A program made the translations under genes and the position numbers. 64,000 nucleotides of DNA from Edaphochlamys debaryana. Its lineage: Eukaryota; Chlorophyta; Chlorophyceae; Chlamydomonadales. The notes below the pieces were generated by a model that was given only the letters and a program-made list of their open reading frames with translations, ran no database searches and was not told where the DNA came from. The stretch is taken from contig JAEHOE010000217.1 in the NCBI GenBank assembly GCA_016858145.1, forward strand, positions 58,475-122,474, given 5' to 3'. Numbering within the stretch: position 1 is the first letter of the stretch; each line of letters starts with the position of its first letter. Below are positions 59,644-64,000 of this stretch, in pieces.

Positions 59644-59727
59644 GGTGTCCGGCAAGGCAGAACGGCGGGGACTCGAGGCGTCGAGGGTGTCCGGCAAGGC
59701 AGAACGGCAGGGACTCGAGGCGTCGAG
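59644..59727. repeat. 42-bp tandem duplication
   Basis: Two adjacent copies of a unit starting GGTGTCCGGCAAGGCAGAAC with a single difference. Confidence 0.9.
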
Positions 59728-60334
59728 GCAGCAGCAGACAGCCACCCTGACAGCGGCGCCACGTGTCAGGGACCGCTTGCCGCGTTTTGCCACTGTGTCC
59801 TCTCCGTGCCTCACAGTGCTACCTCTGCCGGCTGGCGGGCTAGACACCGACATTGCCTTAACTCCCTCGGCCCTTGCTTGCCGTCGTGCCCCACAGGATG
59901 TCGTGCTGACATCAAAGACGAACCGTCACCATCATATATTGCGTGTCGGCTCACCCCGGGCATGATGTTCAATAGTGTTTGGCTGAGAAGTGAGGTGGGA
60001 CGCTCTTAATCTGGGGATAGACGTGCGCGGTAAGGAAAGAAGGGGCACGCGTGCCAAGCGGCAGGCAAGCCAAAAACGTCCATGTCTTGCGTGCCACCTT
60101 AAGGCGGGCGTCCCGAACCCGAGACCCTCCGGTTCTTGCTCGATAGATATCGCCTCGGTCTGAGTGAAGTGTACATGCTCGCAAATGCCTGGCAGTCACA
60201 GTCGCGCAACTCCGGCATGCAGCACTTCTCTACACCTAAGGCTTACGCCGCACGACTTGGTGTCTTGTGTTCTGCATACTATCAGGTGTTTGTCAGCAGC
60301 TCAGGGCACGGCAGTCTGTCTTCTGCGCCCGTCC

Positions 60335-60713
60335 AGCTAGCGTCATCGCATGCCCGCGCCCAGACGCCGAGCCGCCTGCAGTCCTGTAGGTTCTTGTGGA
60401 GCTTCCCGTGCCGCAGCGCATTGCGCGCCAAGATAGAGCGGGTCGTTGCGCGGGCTTGAGCCGCGGGACTGGTGGCCGGTCGTACGGCAGGCGACATGTT
60501 TGGCGGGCGCTGGCGGTTGCGGTGGTCCGGGCGGCCCTCATGATGGTGGCTGGTACCGTGTGCAGTGTTGCTGCTCCGCCTGACTGCACAGTCGCGTCAA
60601 TCTCACAGGGCTGCAGAGCGCCGAAATGGCCGCCCCGCCCGGGTCGACACAGCCAGAGCATCATCGCTTGCACTAACGACACTCAGAGCACCAAAGCCTC
60701 AATGTCCCGACAC
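60335..60713. repeat. 375-bp direct repeat, copy B
   Basis: Partner of 58075-58449. Sequence outside the two boundaries is unrelated, so this is a dispersed element or a segmental copy. Confidence 0.85.
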
Positions 60714-60894
60714 GCGGAGGCGATACGTGTTACTGCGTAGGAGCTCTATATAGGTCAACTCGTTGTGCCCGATACCCTAGCGAGACTGAGTATCCATCGG
60801 CGGGTGGGCGCGCCTTCGCCCTCAGCAAAGGCCGCCAGCACCTACTCTGGTGCAGCTGGCGGCCAGCAGCTTTATTGTTAGCAGGCGACAGGGG

Positions 60895-63800
60895 ATGAGG
60901 GCACGGCTTTTATTGCTGCTCAGCGCAGCGTTCCTGTCAGCATGGTGAGCCGCAAACTGGAGGTTTCGCCGCATGAGTTATCGCCATTGTTACCGACTTC
61001 AGAGCAGATATCAGCTGGAGTAGCGCGTTTTTGACCACAATGGGCGGGCCGGACAAGAGTGGAAACATGTCAGCCGGGCCAAACGACAGCCCAGCCAAAC
61101 GCCGATCACTGCGCGCTAGTATACGCGTCAGTGCGTGCACTATAGGGGCTACAGTTTATCGGGCAGAAGGCGTGCGTTCTGACTCGGGGTGGGCGGAGTT
61201 AACGCCGGTCGCTCCCGCCTGGTTACGTGCGTGCAGGAGCTCGGCACAAGCACAGAGCGGTCAAGTAGACTGGTCAAACCTGGATCTAAGCTCGCTGTCT
61301 ACCGACCTCGACGTCCAGGCTGCCATCATGGCCGCAGCGGCAGGGCCTCCCACCTTTCCGTTCTCCACGTGTTGGCGCTCTCCCGATAAGAGCGTATACT
61401 CGACGCCGCCGGTCACGACAAACCCGGCGCCGGGGACTTACTGCTGGACGATTAAGGTGGAGAGGGGGCAGTGCACAGTACCAAACGACTGCTGCACGGC
61501 GGACCTCAATAAATTTGAGCTGGACGTTGGTGAGTGGTGCCGCACCTGGTTGGGCTTGGAGGAGGCTTGCAGGCTCGAGGAGAGGCCGCAAGGGGGCGGG
61601 GGGGCGGATTGGAGGCCTTCCCAAAGGGAGAGGGGTTTTATGAGATGGGTGCGGGGTACACCGGAGGGTATGCGGCAGGCTAGCAGGCTTGGGGACCCAG
61701 TCGTCGCACCCCTAGCCGCGAGTCGGCCTCCGCATGCACCCTTGTTGCAGTAGCAACCCCGTTCTATTTGCGTTAAGGCGCAACCAGGCACCGGTGCCAT
61801 GGGATAGTAATGCCCGCAAAGCGCCGGGACCCTGCTCAAATACATCCGCCTCCTGACGTGTGCCCGCTGGGCTCTGAGGGGCTCGGCCGTGGGGCCTGGA
61901 CGGCAGCCGGCTAACCGTATTACGATGGACGACTGTGGTGTCGCGGGTGGCGCGGATGACAGCTTTTGCCTCGGGGTATTGCTCGGGCGCTCGAGGGCCT
62001 CGGGGCTGGGTGGCAAGGTTGACCCCAGTCCTGATCGCCCCCCGTTCCCCGGTCCCTGCTCCCGGCACGCCCCGCAGATGAGAAGTGCGACGTGCCGGCT
62101 CAGAAGGTGACGGCGACGTTGGACGGGAAGGAGGTGAAGGCGGAAATCCTCAAGCCGCCAAACGCGTACCCGTATCAGCGGGTGCTGCGTGTGAGGGACC
62201 TGGCGCTCACAACGGGGACGGCGAACGGCCGGACCGTGTGTATCAAGGTGAGCGGGAGTGTCTGGGGGACCCAGGGCGCAGGGGAGGGCGGGAGGGCCGT
62301 TCCCGGGGAGGCTTCTGCGGATCGAGGGCGAACTGCTGCGCGTGAGGGTTGGGCGCATACTGGGTGGAATTTGAGGATCAGGATGGCATGCAAATGTAGG
62401 GGAATGGAATCGGGTTGGGCGAAACCTCGGTTGTCTGATGTCCGCCCGTCTGCCCCTGCCCAGATCGCCGGGCCTTGCGACACGCTTGAGGAGTTCACGC
62501 CCAGCGACATTTGGTCGACAGCGCTCTGGTCTTCCGACCACAAGTGCTGTCCCGTGTCGCGTGGGATGGGGGACCCTCCGTCGCCTCCACCGCCACCACC
62601 CCCGCCCCCGCCCCCGCGGCCGCCGCCGCCCTCCCCCCGCCCCTCTCCTCCCCCTCCGGTCGTCCGGTCCCCTCCTCCCCGGCCTCCGCCGTCGCCGCCT
62701 CCCCCCTGCAACGTCTGCTTCACCTGGAAGAACGTTGCAGGGTCGGGCGTCCCCGTGTACCCTTTCTTTGAGGACGACGCGAACTGCGGCCGCGCCACGG
62801 AGCTCATCCTGGACCTGTTCCAGCCTTACATTGAGGACGGCACCATCATCGGGGGCTTTCGGACCGTCAGTTGCATTCGCAACGAGGCAAAGATCTGTGG
62901 CCGCATCGTCTCCCGGCAGAGGGGTGCCGCCATGGGCGCTGACCTGAGCTCTCTCGGGCCCGAGCAACTCGTGGAGCCCATTTTCGCGGCCTTGACGGCA
63001 ACGACCTGCCCCCTGAGCTTCAGGGCCAGTCCACCCTCGTCGAGACGGACAACACGGACTGCGTTGACGTCATTGTCCCGGGCCGTGCTTGCGCCAGGCT
63101 TTCTCCGCCCCCGCCGCCGCCTCCCCCGCCGCCACCGCGCAGGCCGCGCCCGCCGCCGCCCAGCCCGCCGCCGCCCAGCCCCAAGCCGCCGCCCCCCAGC
63201 CCGCCGCCTCCCTGCAGCGCGTGCGTTCGCATCGGCTTCACTCCACCGCCCCTTGGCAGCTCGTTCGAGCTCACTGGGGATATGTGCAACGCCATCGGCC
63301 CCGTCATTGCTGACACGCTGAACACCGAGGCCCAGTCCCGCGGTGTGGTGATGATCAAGCCCTGGGAGTACACGGACTGCCAGTCGGACTACACCGTTGA
63401 GGGCTACATGTACGTCGGCGTGTGCGGTACCTGCCTGTCGGACGAGGATGGCGCCGAGCTGGAGGAGTTCCTTCAGGGCCCCAACGGCCTGGCGTACTGG
63501 CTCAACCTGGTGACCAACAGCGGCCAGTGCCCCAAGGAGCTGTCGGGCTACTCTGTCCGGGCCTTCATGGACCCTGCAGATGGCTGCATCCAGGTGTGTC
63601 TTGGGGTTTCCTTGGGTTGGCAAAAACCTCGGGCGGGGGTTTTGATGACCGTCCTGCTCACACGATCACGTCCCTTTCCTGACCTTGCAACCGTCCGTTC
63701 GACCCCTCTTGCTTTCAGGGTGAGGAGCAGCGGGCGTGCGCATTCACGGACCCTCCGTCGCCTCCTCCCCCTCCTCCTCCTCCTCCGCCACCCCCGCCGC

Positions 63801-64000
63801 CGCCGCCGCCAAAGCCGCCGCCGCCCCCTCCTCCTCCCCCTCCTCCTCCCCCCCCTCCGTCTCCCCCACCACCTCCTCCCCCGCCTCCCCCTCCCCCCCC
63901 GCCTCCTCCTCCCAAGCCACCGCCTCCGCCGCCGCCTCCCCCCGCCGCCACCCCCGCCTCCCCACCCCCCTCCCCCACCGCCACCTCCGCCTCCACCACC
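60895..64000 (+). CDS. Pherophorin, extracellular-matrix glycoprotein, 3' end outside the window
   Basis: Five exons: 60895-60944, 61237-61529, 62078-62247, 62464-63593 and 63719 to beyond 64000. Exon 1 supplies a signal peptide, MRARLLLLLSAAFLSA, joined to WSSAQAQSGQVDW. Pherophorin-domain signatures follow: FPFSTCWRSPDKSVYSTPP, CTVPNDCCTADLNKFELDV, then a PPPPS spacer, a second domain (CNVCFTWKNVAGSG ... CIRNEAKICGRIVSRQ), another spacer, and a third (CSACVRIGFTPPP ... GYMYVGVCGTC), then a long polyproline run at the window edge. Pherophorins are hydroxyproline-rich wall proteins of Volvocales; proline runs become glycosylated rods. Exon 4 is 1130 nt, one short of phase, and the frame changes around TTTT at 62980-62983, which indicates a 1-base deletion or assembly error. 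The frame near 63930-64000 is also uncertain. Confidence 0.85.

Larger units (their letters stand above)
57275..60894. other. Gene-poor, repeat-containing region upstream of the pherophorin
   Basis: About 3.6 kb without a convincing gene. Holds two copies of a 375-bp repeat (58075-58449 and 60335-60713) and a 42-bp tandem duplication. The last 180 bp must contain the pherophorin promoter. Confidence 0.5.

Noticed and set aside
60100..60160. Possible tRNA or SINE on the minus strand (GGTCTCGGGTTCGGG)
   Set aside because: A B-box-like core only; no consistent cloverleaf or A box at the right distance.
62967..63019. A 53-nt GT-AG intron to explain the pherophorin frame change
   Set aside because: Shorter than other introns in the window (shortest about 70 nt) and it would delete family-like sequence (GNDLPPELQ); a 1-base indel is simpler.
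63715..63999. Poly-glycine open frame on the minus strand
   Set aside because: Antisense of the pherophorin polyproline tract.
1..64000. CRISPR array, bacterial operons or prophage
   Set aside because: Tandem repeats here are micro- and minisatellites without spacers, and all genes have spliceosomal introns, so the DNA is eukaryotic nuclear.

Overview
The window looks like nuclear DNA of a volvocine green alga, Chlamydomonas reinhardtii or a close relative. It is very GC-rich, its genes are cut into many short exons by GT-AG introns of 70-900 bp, and it carries hydroxyproline-rich cell-wall genes, including a pherophorin. Species is inferred from these traits only; nothing was searched. Exon models were built by hand, requiring splice consensus and phase agreement at every junction, and all coordinates come from that reading.

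Layout. 1-7532 (+): 3' part of a large TPR-repeat protein. 8399-10217 (-): membrane-anchored bZIP factor of the bZIP60/CrbZIP1 type, with an apparent 32-nt IRE1 intron. 10.3-12.8 kb: gene-poor, with one repeat present twice. 12816-15641 (-): putative plastid haem-oxygenase-like diiron protein. 16517-27874 (+): 31-exon secreted parallel beta-helix protein with a carbohydrate-binding N-terminus and an inserted bacterial-type module; one intron holds a TRIM mini-retrotransposon. 28652-30059 (-): unknown protein with an acidic tail. 30508-36339 (+): DDX52/ROK1-type DEAD-box helicase, divergent from the previous gene. 36.9-37.3 kb: decayed LINE 3' end with an (AAC)n tail. 38014-38663 (-): small retropepsin-like protein. 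41521-46145 (-): membrane-anchored histidine acid phosphatase with a second, unrelated TRIM in an intron. 47322-52211 (-): secreted HExxH metallopeptidase with a cysteine-rich ShKT-like part and a proline-rich tail. 52.66-53.62 and 54.7-57.27 kb (-): two copies of the last exons of a SEC16-like gene, one leading into a long coiled-coil exon. 58.1 and 60.3 kb: another 375-bp repeat pair. 60895-64000 (+): 5' part of a pherophorin.

There is no operon logic; the genes are independent. Themes are secreted or wall proteins (beta-helix protein, metallopeptidase, pherophorin), secretory-pathway functions (IRE1-bZIP, SEC16 fragments) and small retroelements lodged in introns. GC-AG introns are unusually frequent: about 10 of roughly 105 modelled introns, spread over six genes.

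Most notable: the two-hairpin 32-nt IRE1 intron; two complete TRIM elements with perfect 5-bp target duplications; the chimeric beta-helix protein; a duplicated 3' splice site that would give a truncated helicase; and a 25-nt microexon just upstream of the HExxH site.
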